DNA from: Styela clava | Taxonomy: Eukaryota > Chordata > Ascidiacea > Stolidobranchia > Styelidae | DNA: 64,000 nt | Reading direction: 5' to 3' | Assembly: GCF_964204865.1 (NCBI RefSeq) | Contig: NC_135252.1 | Coordinates: forward strand, 19,675,383 to 19,739,382 | In this document: positions 35,530 through 47,467 of the stretch, in pieces | Layout of the letters: each line of letters begins with the position of its first letter | How positions within the stretch are numbered: the stretch's first letter is position 1 | Position numbers and translations under genes: made by a program | The notes under the pieces: generated by a model | Told to the model about the DNA's origin: nothing | What the model saw: the letters and a program-made list of their open reading frames with translations, nothing else | Database searches by the model: none

Positions 35530-35732
35530 GATGCTCCTGAATTATGTGTACCAGGTTAGGGTTAGGCCATATTTTCAGGTACAAATATTACGGGAGTCAC
35601 TTGGCTATTACCCCAAACTCGCAATAGAACTAGAATAAGGAAAATTGGAATTAAATTATGGCCTAACCCTAACCTGCTACACCTACTATGTTCCGATGTC
35701 CGCCATCTTGGTTCGCATACTTCAGGAGTACC
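35530..35732 (+). mobile_element. Inverted-repeat MITE with near-perfect 8-bp target duplication
   Basis: A 203-bp copy from GATGCTCCTGAATTATGTG to GCATACTTCAGGAGTACC, with the long right arm (TCCGATGTCCGCCATCTTGG) seen at 20675-20910. The flanks are AGCCTAAC (35522-35529) and AGCCCAAC (35733-35740), 7 of 8 identical. Confidence 0.75.
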
Positions 35733-37062
35733 AGCCCAACTTGCTACTATGTGATTCAATCTTAAACCTTCATTCTGACCTTTGATGAAATCCTGGTCAG
35801 TTTTGCTGGCACCACTTTTGGCATGCGAGACACTCTCATGGAATTCAGTTCCCAATCCTCTCATCATTTGGTTAGGTTTAGATTAATACAACCATATATC
35901 CTTGTTTATAAGCGGACCACCTAAAAACGACCCTGAAACTTGGAATTTATAAAAATTCGCATATAAGCCGACTAACAACTCGCAACACGCCCTATATACA
36001 AGTTGTAGCTGTTGGAATCAAATTAGCGTTTGAGTTCGATCAGAGTTATGCGTTTATTAGCCGAATTTTAGTGCAAACTTTTTTGTTTAGTTTTTAAAAG
36101 GGTATATATATACAATAAATTCCTGAGATAACACAACCTCTGAGCTTGCATCGACTCTACAAAACAAAATTGGCTGTTATGTATGCTCCTAATATACATG
36201 GATTAATAAATCTTGAATTATTGACTGTTCTTCTGTAGTTTATAGCCTTGATTATCAAAATTATTGTATCTTTTCTTTTCATATGCTCTTTTTTCTACAT
36301 TTAAATTAGTGTGAAATGGCCTGGCATTGGAATTTTAATTGTAATGGTAAATAACAAGTGGCTTATACTATTTACCTTGAAAACTTTCTGATTCTGTGAT
36401 TTTTGGCACTAAAATCTTATGCCCTTATCAAAAATGATTATTCATACTATCATGTTTTACAGTAGTTATTATCTATCTTCCCACTACAGGAATATTTAGG
36501 CCTTTTGAATTTTTTATCAGAATTCATACTGTTGGCCAGGTCGCTTTATTGATGTATTTTTTCTATTCATTTTCTTATATATCCCTGGACCAAGAATACA
36601 CTTCTATTGGTACTTTATTATATTTATCATTTGCAAAATGTCTCTGAAAGTATTATTTTTTCCCGCATCTTTTTTGTATTTTCTCATTCGCCAGGAGTAC
36701 TTAGTGTGTCGTTATTACTTCTCATTGCCGTTATATTATTATGTCGCTTATTGTAAATGTAATGTGAGAAAAATTCTCAATAGAAAATATTGTTTCATTT
36801 TGTTGAAGTTGGTTTCTGTGAGCGGATTGGACTAGATATTGTAGTGTAGGACACTATTTGCACCCGGCTAAATAAGAAAAACAATGTGAATAGCGCTAGC
36901 TTTACTAGCAAATAATCATCACACGGCTGAGAAATTGCGTATTCAAGGTTGTTGAAATATAATTTCTGGAAAGACTGGACCACATAATTTTGAAAGTTTT
37001 GTATACGGATCTATGGTAAAAATTGTTGATTAGCCCTGCTCTATCTAGCGTATGGAATTGGG

Positions 37063-37250
37063 GCGCTCCTCCATAAGTGTGTGTACCAATATGAAGGTAA
37101 CTAATTTTCTTTGCCTCCTTTACATCAAGTTGTGTTAGGGACTGAAACTTATGAGCAGGGGGTATATTCACTTGACTAACACAGATAATCCCCGAACTCG
37201 TAATAGAACTAAAATGAGGAAAATTGAAATAAAATTATAGCCTAACCTTG
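37063..37250 (-). mobile_element. Truncated copy of the GAAGTATGTGTACC MITE family
   Basis: Begins GCTCCTCCATAAGTGTGTGT and carries the interior words in minus orientation (TTTGCCTCCTTTACATCAAG, CACTTGACTAACACAGATAA). It stops at TAGCCTAACCTTGG without the right arm. Confidence 0.55.
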
Positions 37251-39629
37251 GTTAATAGGTATTTTTTACCATTTATCTGGCATCAGGTTTTATCTCCAAT
37301 GATTTGCTTAACAGAATGTGAACAGACTTTGCTTCTCCATGAAGCGTGAGACGATTGTACACATATATTGAGCAACCTCCAGTACAAGCAATTACATTAA
37401 CAATCTGTTTGTATCAAGCGGCCTTAATTATTTTTGTATAATGACGCTCACTCGTGCCTTTTGCTTGCTCCAAACTAAGCCAGATAAAAATAGCCACTGA
37501 TATCCAACAATATCTTAAAGAAATGCTCTACAGACATACTTCGCTGTCGAAGCTATCTAAGGCATATACAGTAAGCGCTCATTTTCATCCATCTCGTTTA
37601 GTTCATTTGGTGAAAGGATTATTGATAGTAAGACAGGAAACATCCGGCTTTCAGTAAAACGTTCAAAAGTAGAGCGAAATGGTGTCAGAAAATCTGGCTG
37701 CAAAATTACATTTATAAAAATAATGTGACCTCCCCCCCCCCCCCCCCATACGACCCGACTACGCCTATGGTTTGTATAACGTTGATACATCGAATGTGAA
37801 CCCGCTTTGCTTTCTCCATCGAGTGCAAAACCACATATTATATTTAGCTAGAAAACAACATAATTGAATAAATAAACAGTAAATGAATAATTGTTTTTTA
37901 ATTAATGCACATACTTGCCTGTTTTCAAGATCAATGGGCAAAACCAGGGTTGATTAAACACTTGAACACTAAAGATCTTTGTAAATATGTAATGATTATG
38001 CATTTTGAATCTATAAGCACGCTCTTTTGGCCACTCCAACATGGACTTCTGTCAGAAGGCTTTACTGCTGACTCATTTCCTGTAGGTCACCATCTCTCTT
38101 TCACTTGTCATAAATGTACAGTTATAAAGACAAAATTCAGATTATTAAATATCTTCTTCGACTGAAATATCACTGCTAATGCCTAGCGAACCAATGAAAA
38201 ATGTGTTTCCAAGGTTTGCTCTGTCAATTAGAAGCATTTTGAAACGAAGTAACGGAGCCCAGATTTACAGCCAATAGGACTCCCAATCTTTGATATTTTC
38301 CATGAACACCAACTGCTTGCTTCATTACTGAAAGTCCAGCTATGCGAAAGCATTTTGAAATGCAGTTACTGACCCCCAGTTAATAAATAGCCAATAACTA
38401 CTTTTCCTGTAATCATGGCAGATTCACGTTTATTTTTCATAAAACAGTCCAAATGACAGCATAAGATAACAACACATTAAATAATGAAGCACCCACTGCT
38501 CAATTCCAGAGCTTAAACTGAAAAACGATCAATATGGCACAAATAGAACAGAAACAGAAGTCTTTTTCAGATGGTTAATTTACACATAAAATTGACCAGA
38601 AATACAGACTCTGGGTAACAACAGTATGTCTCATACAATGACCTATTTCAGATAAACAAAAAACTGGCAGATACAGTTAGCAGTGAGACAGAACATGTTC
38701 TAGCATGTTACAGAAGTCTTTCAAAACAAAAACATTTTCTGAATATATAATAAATCATCATAACGAAATAAAAATAACTGCAAGTCTACTGGAGCCAAAA
38801 AAAAATTCTTGACTCGAAAAAAATGCAAACAATTTTAGCTGCATTGTTGCAACATCCACAGATTCATTACGCTCTGTTCAATATTACATACAAGTTGTTG
38901 ACCCCCACCCCTATTCTGAAATACCAAGCCATGGTTATATATAGCTTGAAATGCTTATTTAATTAACTAAAACAATCACACAGTTTCAAACAATGACATG
39001 CCTTATAAGTGGGTGATTAAGAACAAACATTATATACAGAGCAGGTGCATAGCTAGGAAATTAAAATTCATTTTGGAAGGCACATTGACCCATCATAAAT
39101 TTCGTAATTATTGTAGTTTATTTAGGTTCACTCAACCCTTAATGAAGAAAAGTTAGATGAAACAGGATTTGAAAGAGCTATCTAACATAGGTGGGTGATA
39201 TTTACTGTAAGAACGAATCTTGAAACAAAAATATGATTACCAAACTTTTACAACCAATGTTCATCAGTTAGTTCAAACTGAATGAGTAGCAATATACTGA
39301 TACAGATGATGAAAATAGACTGGTTTCAGTGTTTTACGAATTCATCAGTAAATATAAAAAAATATGCACAAAGCAAAAATATTCAGGCAGAATTTAATGT
39401 CACGCTTGAAGAGAGTATACGTTGATTTTTGATTAATATAAATGTTGAAGCATGCGATAGATAACATGGAGCAATATAAGCAGGAAAAAACAAAATAGCA
39501 AAGTTCAAATTGTTAAAAAATTCAAAATAAACTGTTTGTTAGTGGGACTAAACAGAGGAAAGTGTAGATATGTTTAAAAACTATTTCACGTAATCGGCAA
39601 GTAAAGAGAGAGAAACTGATGTACTGGCA

Positions 39630-39760
39630 CAATCATATGACAAACCACAGCCTCTGATCCGGTTAACAGTTCATAAGGGTATGAGACATCTAAACAGACA
39701 TTTGTCTCAGATGCATGGGCTTGCGGAAAATGCTCAGCTTTATCATGGTGAACAGTCCAT
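39630..39760 (-). mobile_element. Diverged SINE remnant, minus orientation
   Basis: Shares with the SINE family, in minus orientation, TCATATGACAAACCACAGCC, TCTGATCCGGTTAAC and CAGATGCATGGGCTTG. Other parts are lost. It lies just downstream of the TRABD stop codon and could form part of that gene's 3' untranslated region. Confidence 0.5.
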
Positions 39761-39897
39761 CCAAATTTGTTGGCTTCAGTGATAGATTATAGACACATTG
39801 CTTCCTTTAAACTTCAATTTAAAAATAAATACATTACATGTTTCTTCGATAATATTACTGATAGACAGTTCTTCAGCCAATAAAGGTTAAAGTAATT

Positions 39898-41259
39898 TTA
39901 AAGTTCTGTGCTTTTCGACGTGTTTGTTATATTTATTTTGTCAACTGCTGTACTGTACAGATATTGGAATACACCTGTCCAAGATGTAAACCTATACAAT
40001 CCATAACCCAAACCAAAAACAAATGATAATTTCAGGCACATTTTTATCGCTTTCTTCATCCTTGATTCTTGAGGAACTTCCATTAATTTGTTCATTTCCT
40101 CTAAAGTAATTTCTCTGGGAAAATTTTCTTTGATTCCACCTACATGACCGAGTCCTACGACTCCAACTACAACCGTTGGTTTTGATCCAGTTTCTGTGCA
40201 GATTTCATTTCCAGCTGCTAATTGAAGCGAATGGGCAAGATAAACATCTCTCTCTGCAAGAAATACGTTTGTCATTTCTGGAAATTCTCCCATCATTTCA
40301 CCCAATGCCTGTTCAAGCATATCCTTCTCTTTTAGTTTTTCTATATCCTCTTTTTTGATTGGTCCAAGATCTTTCAAAACACAAAAAGCAAATTTAAGTT
40401 TCTGCCATAATGAAAATGTTCCAAAAGCTCTTTGTAGTGTGACTTCAACAGCACGATCTCCGAACAGTAATTTACATCCAGGCACTTTTCTAGACTCTTG
40501 ATATGCTGCTCGAAATTCGCCACCCGGAGCCATACCAAGTTGTTTCGTGATATGGGCTGACATATGTAGAAGTAGAAATGTCATTAAACCTGACACAAGA
40601 CCTTTTCGTTTGACTTGAGTCAATACTTTATCAAATGATGCATCACCGGCAAGTTTAGACAGTGTTTCCTCGTCATTTATAAGAAGATCAGTGCGGCCAC
40701 GGCATAACTCAATCATAACGACATCAGGTTGAGCTTGAGATATTACTTTCCGCACATCCTCACAACTTTCTTTACTAAAATGTGCCGTGCCGATCAAATA
40801 AACTTTCTGCCCTTTATCACCATGTAAGAGTGACACAGTTGGTGGCAAATCGTTATCATCAATAATTCGATGAGCGATTCTATTTTCTGCAGAAAGTTTT
40901 CTGAATAGTTCTTCTGCTGTTTCTTCACCAGCTTCATCAGACTCGTCAGAATCCTCTCCATGAGAAGAAAACTCTTCTTCTCTCTCATCTTGTTCTTCAT
41001 CTTGCATGTCCTCTGATCTGGACTCATCACTGTCAACTTCTACCATGGTAGACTCCATATCATCTTTAATTGATCGTGATCTAACATTTCCCAAAACCAT
41101 ATTTCTTAATTCGTCAGTCGGTGTCTCTTTCACCATAACACCTAAGCTGTCTGTTATGGTGTACTCCGGGATTATATCGCTAGTATCTTCAATGAACGAT
41201 GCATCACTCTCATCATTTTGATCGTTGGATTTCTGTTCAGTTGCGTTGTCCCCGTCCAT
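39898..41259 (-). CDS. TRABD: TraB domain-containing protein (TRABD), intronless
   Basis: One uninterrupted 453-codon frame. Residues 1-140 are acidic and presumably disordered (long Asp/Glu/Ser run at about 73-115). The TraB domain runs from about 140 to 400: VYLIGTAHFS at 153-162 with the conserved GTxH, VMIELC at 181-186, SAHITKQLGMAPGGEFR at 234-250, FGDRAVEVTLQRA at 266-278, AERDVYLAHSLQ at 335-346 and the second glycine/histidine motif VVVGVVGLGHVGGI at 363-376. A hydrophobic segment at about 405-422 could anchor the C-terminus in a membrane. The match to animal TRABD is close across the domain, with a longer N-terminus. The biochemical role of TRABD is poorly known. The TraB fold is related to putative metal-dependent proteases, including the separate TIKI (TRABD2) Wnt inhibitors. 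Lack of introns in an intron-rich window suggests a retroposed copy, or intron loss, that is still intact. Confidence 0.93.
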   Translation of the reverse strand: MDGDNATEQKSNDQNDESDASFIEDTSDIIPEYTITDSLGVMVKETPTDELRNMVLGNVRSRSIKDDMESTMVEVDSDESRSEDMQDEEQDEREEEFSSHGEDSDESDEAGEETAEELFRKLSAENRIAHRIIDDNDLPPTVSLLHGDKGQKVYLIGTAHFSKESCEDVRKVISQAQPDVVMIELCRGRTDLLINDEETLSKLAGDASFDKVLTQVKRKGLVSGLMTFLLLHMSAHITKQLGMAPGGEFRAAYQESRKVPGCKLLFGDRAVEVTLQRAFGTFSLWQKLKFAFCVLKDLGPIKKEDIEKLKEKDMLEQALGEMMGEFPEMTNVFLAERDVYLAHSLQLAAGNEICTETGSKPTVVVGVVGLGHVGGIKENFPREITLEEMNKLMEVPQESRMKKAIKMCLKLSFVFGLGYGLYRFTSWTGVFQYLYSTAVDKINITNTSKSTEL

Positions 41260-41377
41260 TCTGGTATGGTTCAGGATACAGGGATAAATTATTTCTAATT
41301 ATGAGATAAAGGAAATCTATAATAGCAAGTTCGATAGGTGAGGTAAGAAGGTAGAAAAGAGGGGTCAGGTATAGCAG

Positions 41378-41832
41378 TATAGTTTAGTACCACAAGTACT
41401 TTTAGTGGACGTTGCATTACTGGCATAACCATTCAACGTCACTGCGACATCACAATACATAGAGAGTGATTTCTCAATTTTGTATACAACGTAGCTTGCT
41501 ACTGTGCTAGATTTCGGGTTAATGTCTGCTCGTTTTGGACGACGGTCAATCTGTTAGGCATAACCATTCAACGTCACTGCGACATCACAATACATAGAGA
41601 GTGATTTCTCAATTTTGTATACAACGTAGCTTGCTACTGTGCTAGATTTCGGGTTATTGTCTGCTCGTTTTGGACGACGGTCAATCTGTTAGTGTATACT
41701 TTGGCGGGCCTTATCACGTCACTGTGATCGTATTTTTGGATGACATAGTCAAATCGGATGGGGGTCAGGAATGACATAATGCAAAAATTGTTGAGCAACT
41801 CCCACTCCCAGTACTTGTGGTACTAAACTATA
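41378..41832. mobile_element. Foldback MITE with internal 135-bp tandem duplication
   Basis: A 23-bp perfect inverted repeat bounds the element: TATAGTTTAGTACCACAAG+TACT at 41378-41400 and its reverse complement at 41810-41832. Inside, 41422-41556 is repeated immediately as 41557-41691 with only about one mismatch (GGGTTAATG versus GGGTTATTG), so the duplication is young. The element begins about 120 bp upstream of the TRABD start codon. No clear target duplication. Confidence 0.75.
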
Positions 41833-42543
41833 CCAGCCCCGAAAAGCAACCAGTTCCCTAAAATTTTGAAACTCACCCTTGTGCCACTGCATATTAATTT
41901 AGCATACAGGCATAAGCTCCATACGCACTCTGCCTTTCTTTTTCAAGCCAATGAATTGGAAATATAAAATCGCATTACTGTTATTTATGCCTATAATTCA
42001 TATGTCAATCTGTGGATTTCTTCACACAACATATTATTGTCACTTATGGAACTTTTGATTTCCCTGTCATCTTATCTCTTTTATTTTATCTTGTGTAAAC
42101 ACATAAGAAGGTTTAGAACAGATTGGATTAATATACTAAATAATGATATATTTCTGTATTTGGTATGGAATTCTTAACTTTCATTCTCCCCTATTCAAAA
42201 TTTATTTAAATAATTTCCTAATCTCGATTAGAAATCCATCTCATCTCTAATCAGACATAGCTTTTTTTTGCAATTCGTGTATAGAGTTTTTTTCAATATA
42301 TATGTATACCAAGAGTGTAACATTACAGAACCTGTGTTATTTATTTGTTCATGTGCTTGTTTTGGGTGGTAACTGACTCAGATGACTGCAAATGGTTGTA
42401 TCGTTACCACCCAGTCATCTACCGCAGTGGTCGGCAACCACCGGGCCGCGACCCATTGCCGGTCCGCCGAAACGTTACTACCGGTCCGCAGTGAGGTGAC
42501 ACAAAAACGGACTAGGGCTTAATAACACCTCTATAATCTACTA

Positions 42544-42930
42544 CAGGGGTGGTGACTCCTCTACGACCCATGGGCCGGGGCCACGGCCCATCTAATTGGG
42601 CCACATGGGCCGTGGCCCATCAAGCTATGGGCCGCGGCCGCGTCAGGAAAAATTCAATTATCTTACCAAAATTTTCAATTTTTACAAAATTGTCAATATT
42701 TGAACCAAAAAATAAACTCCTGTAGCATGTGTACCAGGTTAGGGTTAGGGCAAAATTTTGTTCAGATTTTTTACATTATAGTTCTATTATGAGTTTGGAG
42801 ACTGTCTGTGTTAGCCAAGTGAATAGTTTCTTTACACAACTTGATGGGCCGCGGCCCATAGCCTGATGGGCCGAGGCCCAATTTGATGGGCCGTGGATCC
42901 GGCCCATGGGCCGAAGAGGAGTCACCACTT
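42544..42930. mobile_element. Inner hAT-like element with clustered GGCCCATGGGCC palindromes
   Basis: The left end CAGGGGTGGTGACTCCTC is mirrored by GAGGAGTCACCACTTCC at the right. Both subterminal regions are packed with variants of the palindrome GGGCC(A/G)(T/C)GGCCC, about a dozen in all. It carries a fragment of the GAAGTATGTGTACC MITE family. The right border is approximate. Confidence 0.6.
42724..42846 (+). mobile_element. Innermost MITE fragment
   Basis: From TAGCATGTGTACCAGG through GTTAGGGTTAGGGCAAAATT and GTCTGTGTTAGCCAAGTG to TTACACAACTTGATG, matching the plus-strand left and middle parts of the copy at 17754-17969. The right end is missing. Confidence 0.6.
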
Positions 42931-43408
42931 CCACTCATAATCTAACCACTAACCCTACGACTAACAAACATCACCCAACAGCAAACCAGACAAACACAAC
43001 GCATTACTTATTGCTAAACGAACATCAAGCAATACCTAGATATAGATACAGAAGCTGTACAGGCATTGTTACTTTCACAACATCTATTTTTTTTTGAGGC
43101 CGGGTTTACAATATTGACAACTACAAAAACAAAATATCGAGGTAGGCTGGATATAAGAAACACGCTAAGTGTATCACTGTCAACCATGTCTCCAAATTGG
43201 AAACTGTTAATGGCCAACAAACAAATGGAAATCTCGCATTGCATCACCTTTTTTGAGTATATTGTCAACGTAAATTTTCAAACGCGTGTACTTTATTACA
43301 TAAGCTTAGTCCATTTGTATGAAGGTGGTCCGCCAAAATTTTCATCAAGGTATAGACTACCGGTCGCGGTCCATCACATAAGAAAGTTTGCCGACCACTG
43401 ATCTACCA

Positions 43409-44967
43409 AAAACCTAATTTTTCTCATTTTGCCATCATATAGACTATATATATTTGATTTAGGTGTTTTCTGGTTTCTGGGTTTGAGAAACAATAAACTC
43501 TCTCTCTCATATACTACCGTACCGTAATTATTATGCTCAGAATTTGGACTAAATCATGTAAGAATACGGTACTGGAATATGACGCTGCCTTTCTGTGCAT
43601 AAAAAATATCCTCACCGTTCTGCTTTTGCAGGAAAGGATTTTACATACCAATGACATAAAACAACATGATGCGCAACTCCGGCATTTTTGGCCGAAGATC
43701 GTATTCGATAGCACGCTCCAATGCACATACTTGACGAGACGAAAACGAGCGGATGTGTGTTGCTTTCAAGGCATAGCACGAATGGTGTTCGAGGTTGCTT
43801 CGACAATTGTTGTGGTTTTTAATGATATGTGGAAAATTGAAGGTAAAAATAAATCGGAAAAAAGTAAGGTAAATACTATTGTTGTATATCACACCCGGGC
43901 ATCGCACTGTTAAGTACATGCGAGGAAGCCAGCTTTTGTCAAATACTACGAAGTTATTAATTCAGTACGGTACGTAGTTGCCCATTTGCCGAAATTGCAT
44001 ATTTACTTACCCCTTATGGTTTCAAATAGTTCATGCACCTCCATTTAGATTTTTTTAATCAGTGAGGATATATACTTATTGCTGTAACATACTATTGCTC
44101 ATTCACTTTCGTTTGCGTATTGAATCAACGGGTTAACAAGTTCACCTAAAATTTCCTCAAACCGGTCTATATTGTATAGTCTGATCTCTCAAGTATTTGG
44201 AGCCACGAATGCTTATAATTTTCTGACTAAACCCCTTTATTAGTTAGTTTATATACCAAATTCAGTAAAACATTTTTTACAAAAAACATAAGATATTGGA
44301 TTTATTAGCTTTTCCATTCTGAATCATATAGACTGCTTTATTTATTCTTAACGAAAATTAATACATCTCCTCTCCTACAGATGTGAAAGTTGTGGACAGA
44401 CCTGTCTAAGCATTGTGAGACTCCTGCAGCACAAGAGGCAATAGCAATAATAGTGAGTATATCAATCAAGAAATTAGGCCGACATAAAACAAAACTTTCA
44501 ACTATTCGTCTAACCTCAATTTCCTATTATTTATTCACAGGACAACTGTAGCTGAAGGGGAGATATCAGAAGTCTGGCGACATATCAGTGACAGTTTGAT
44601 TCCAAGAAATATGATTAGAATACTCCATAAATGTTTGCAATAGAAGAACAACCTATGGAGGAATGCAAAGACATTTGACCCTCCGGTAAAGTTGTGTATG
44701 GCCCCTACATCCTGCAGGGCTTGAGGGAAATAACTAAAAATTCCAAAGCGTAAGATTACATCAGCGGTCTTCTTTGTAAAAAGGCACAAAATATGCCAGA
44801 CATACTTAAAACAGCTTTGAAAAATGAGGATTACGGTTCACTGACTACACCTGTGTTATATTTGGTTCATCAAATTTTGGTAGTACTATAGAAAAAATTC
44901 AGAAAAGGGTATAATCATGATTCATGATAAAATAATGTTATATATTTTGGACAACTTCAATCTAGAC
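43409..44967. other. No supportable gene
   Basis: Overlapping frames of 126 codons (43533-43913, +) and 92 codons (43641-43919, -) are mutually exclusive and featureless. Two AG/GT-bounded segments near 44382-44452 and 44541 look splice-like, but no frame runs through them; a non-coding transcript or pseudogene is possible. Confidence 0.45.
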
Positions 44968-46134
44968 CAGGGATGTCAAACTCGCGGCCCCAGAGAACTT
45001 CCAGTGCGGCCCTCGAACGCTTAACAATAATTGTAATAGTATTTTGGAATTTTTTTTATTTAAATGTAAAAGATTTTTCAAACCTTTTAAAGTGAAATTG
45101 AATATTCACACAGAAAACAATTTACTGAAAGTAGTTTTAGAAAGGTAATTTTTTTTTGTTCACATTTTGACTCAATTAAGAATACACATCAAGCTAGCAA
45201 AAGAATACTGAATAAAACACTTGAGTGATTAAATTAAAGTACACGAAGAAGGTGGCATTTTCGAAGAAAATGGGAGTTGCAATATTTCTGCATTTCACAA
45301 AATTCTGAAGCACATTGTTTAATTTGTCATATTTCCATCAGTACAATGAAAAACACAATAAGCTCAGCAGTCAATATGACAAATTCGAAGACCAACTCCG
45401 AACAGAAAATTTCCATGTGTTTGTATATTAATATAAATATGCAACGACTTAGTTACTAAAAATCAATATCAATAATAATTCAAGCAATCCTATGCCATGC
45501 AACGTAGCGTGAAATGTCTTGTCAAAAAAATCTGTCATTTGTTTTTTTACTGATCTATACATGAAATGATAAAAGTAACTTTTTTGCATTACTGGAATTA
45601 ATTAAACTTTTGCAAAGATACAGATTAACCCATGATCATGTGACCTCGTTAGTTAGAGTTGGTACTATAAAATCATTTCAGCCTGGCCTTAGTATGCTGG
45701 TGACACAAAGAAGATGCCAAACGGCAGGACAAATGTAATTAAAAAAACATTGAGTTTATACTGTAGTATTTTTGTTAATTTTAGGTTCATATATTTAGAT
45801 TAAGTCATTTTTAGTGTATATATTATTCTTTCCTTAACCAAGGCTTGTTCAAAAATGATTTTGATGGTTGTACATGAAATTTTATGATTTTTTGTAATAA
45901 ATACAGTAACTTGCAATAATAGTGGAATGCAAATATTAATATGTAATTGCATTTGAAATTAAAGAAAATAATAAAACTTAATCCAACTGATTAGTTGCAT
46001 CACAATATATGTCACAAACTAAAACTATCTGAAAAATATCTCTCGAGTATACATTATCAAAAACTGTTTGCGGCCCTTTTTACAATTTCCAACATGCAAT
46101 GCGGCTCTCGAAACCCATGAGTTTGACACCACTG
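44968..46134. mobile_element. Larger hAT-like non-autonomous element
   Basis: 1167 bp between CAGGGATGTCAAACTCGCGG (left) and, inverted, CAGTGGTGTCAAACTCATGG (right). Both ends are followed by GCGGCCC/GCGGCTC words and a CTCGAA(C/A) motif. The flanks share only ATCTA of 8 bases. The AT-rich interior has no transposase frame. Confidence 0.6.
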
Positions 46135-47467
46135 ATCTATTCTAGACGATTCAAGCATTGCTTTGGGAAATAATATCACTTCAATTAAATTGAAAAAAAA
46201 TCTCGCTATATTAAATACAAAACCGTTGCTATCATAAAGGTAAACCAATTCAGCCACTCGGAATATATTGGCCTTCACAAAGCAATGGAGGCAGAATTGA
46301 GAGTTCATGAGCTATGAACTTTTGTTCTTTTCTTTGTCTTGAACTTTTCATACTCCACAGCCTCTATTAATTTTTTTTAAATTTTAATTACCATGTGATG
46401 GCCATACATACTGTATCTTTGTATTTTCTGTCATGATGTATTATCTCAATGTGTCAAACTTTTAATTAGTGTGTATATTTTGCTTGCAGATGACATGAAT
46501 GTATTGTCTTGCTTATTACCTCAGCTTGGAGTATTGACAAGAAAAAAGTGCCCGTAAATTACGTAAAAAATGTTTAACTCTTTGATAAAATCAGAATTCA
46601 CATTTAATAGGAATTATAAACAGCCAACAATCAATGAGAATTATATGCAAAATTCCTCAGATTGAATTTGTCTTCTAAAATCGGAGGAAGGCAAAACATA
46701 TAGGTAGTTTCCATTCACACAAGTCTTTCAAGAAGACTTGCTCGAGACAAACTAAATGAGCATCGTCAGGTGATTGGTAAGGCTGCAAGTTGAATCAGCC
46801 CTGCAATCTCCTGCATAGAAGATAATATTAATTAGCGGGCTATGAGCTAAATTCCTAAATTTAGACACAAACCTATCTACGAGGCATTATGTACCAGTAA
46901 TGTTACCTACGATTAACTGAATATGTAATATGTCTAATAAATTCACCTACTAAAACAAGTTCGATAGGTGCAAACTTTGTGTTATGGAATTGTATCACAG
47001 CACCTTTAAGAGAAGTAAAAACAGTTTTGCTGTTTTGTGTGACACCCTCTTTAAATGAAATTTCAATGTTTAAGCGCAAACATTAAAATTACTAACTTTG
47101 AACTTTGTCATTATCTGCAAAATGTTTCACACAAATCTTTACGCTATCGCGTTTGTAATATTCTCTGATAAAAAAAACGTCTATGATGTTCAGAATTACT
47201 CTTTACAGCTTGTCTGCCATTCCAGCTTTCCAAATGAGCAAAACTTCTCAGATATAGAGATTATTTTCTTTCGTTACAGGCGCAAAAAGGCAGGTACTAC
47301 ACGTAAAGAAGACGCCGAGTAGCAAAAGCAAGCGGAAAACCGTCGCGAAAGGCGACGAGAAATATGTGCATTGGAGCGTATCATGAAATACAATCTTTCG
47401 CATGTAGTCTTATGGAGTGACGTCAGAGTTGCCTATCATGTTGTTTAATGTCATTGTACATACAAAC
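46135..47467. other. No supportable gene
   Basis: AT-rich sequence with only short, featureless frames. I found no bounded element, RNA gene or exon pair. Confidence 0.5.

Larger units (their letters stand above)
33934..39897. other. Intergenic region with repeats only
   Basis: Between the FBXL stop and the TRABD stop I see no exon chain. Recognisable content is the MITE at 35530-35732, a MITE fragment at 37063-37250, a run of 16 C residues at 37732-37747 and a SINE remnant at 39630-39760. The remaining short frames have no recognisable features. Confidence 0.6.
42425..43400. mobile_element. hAT-like element (outer shell of a nested set)
   Basis: A 976-bp element with ends CAGTGGTCGGCAACCACCGG and, inverted, CAGTGGTCGGCAAACTTTC. 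The flanks are ATCTACCG (42417-42424) and ATCTACCA (43401-43408), 7 of 8 identical. It encloses a second element at 42544-42930. The short frames at 43014-43401 inside it show no transposase similarity I can defend. Confidence 0.75.

Noticed and set aside
43533-43919. Overlapping opposite-strand frames of 126 and 92 codons
   Set aside because: No recognisable domain on either strand, no splice context, and composition like random AT-rich sequence.
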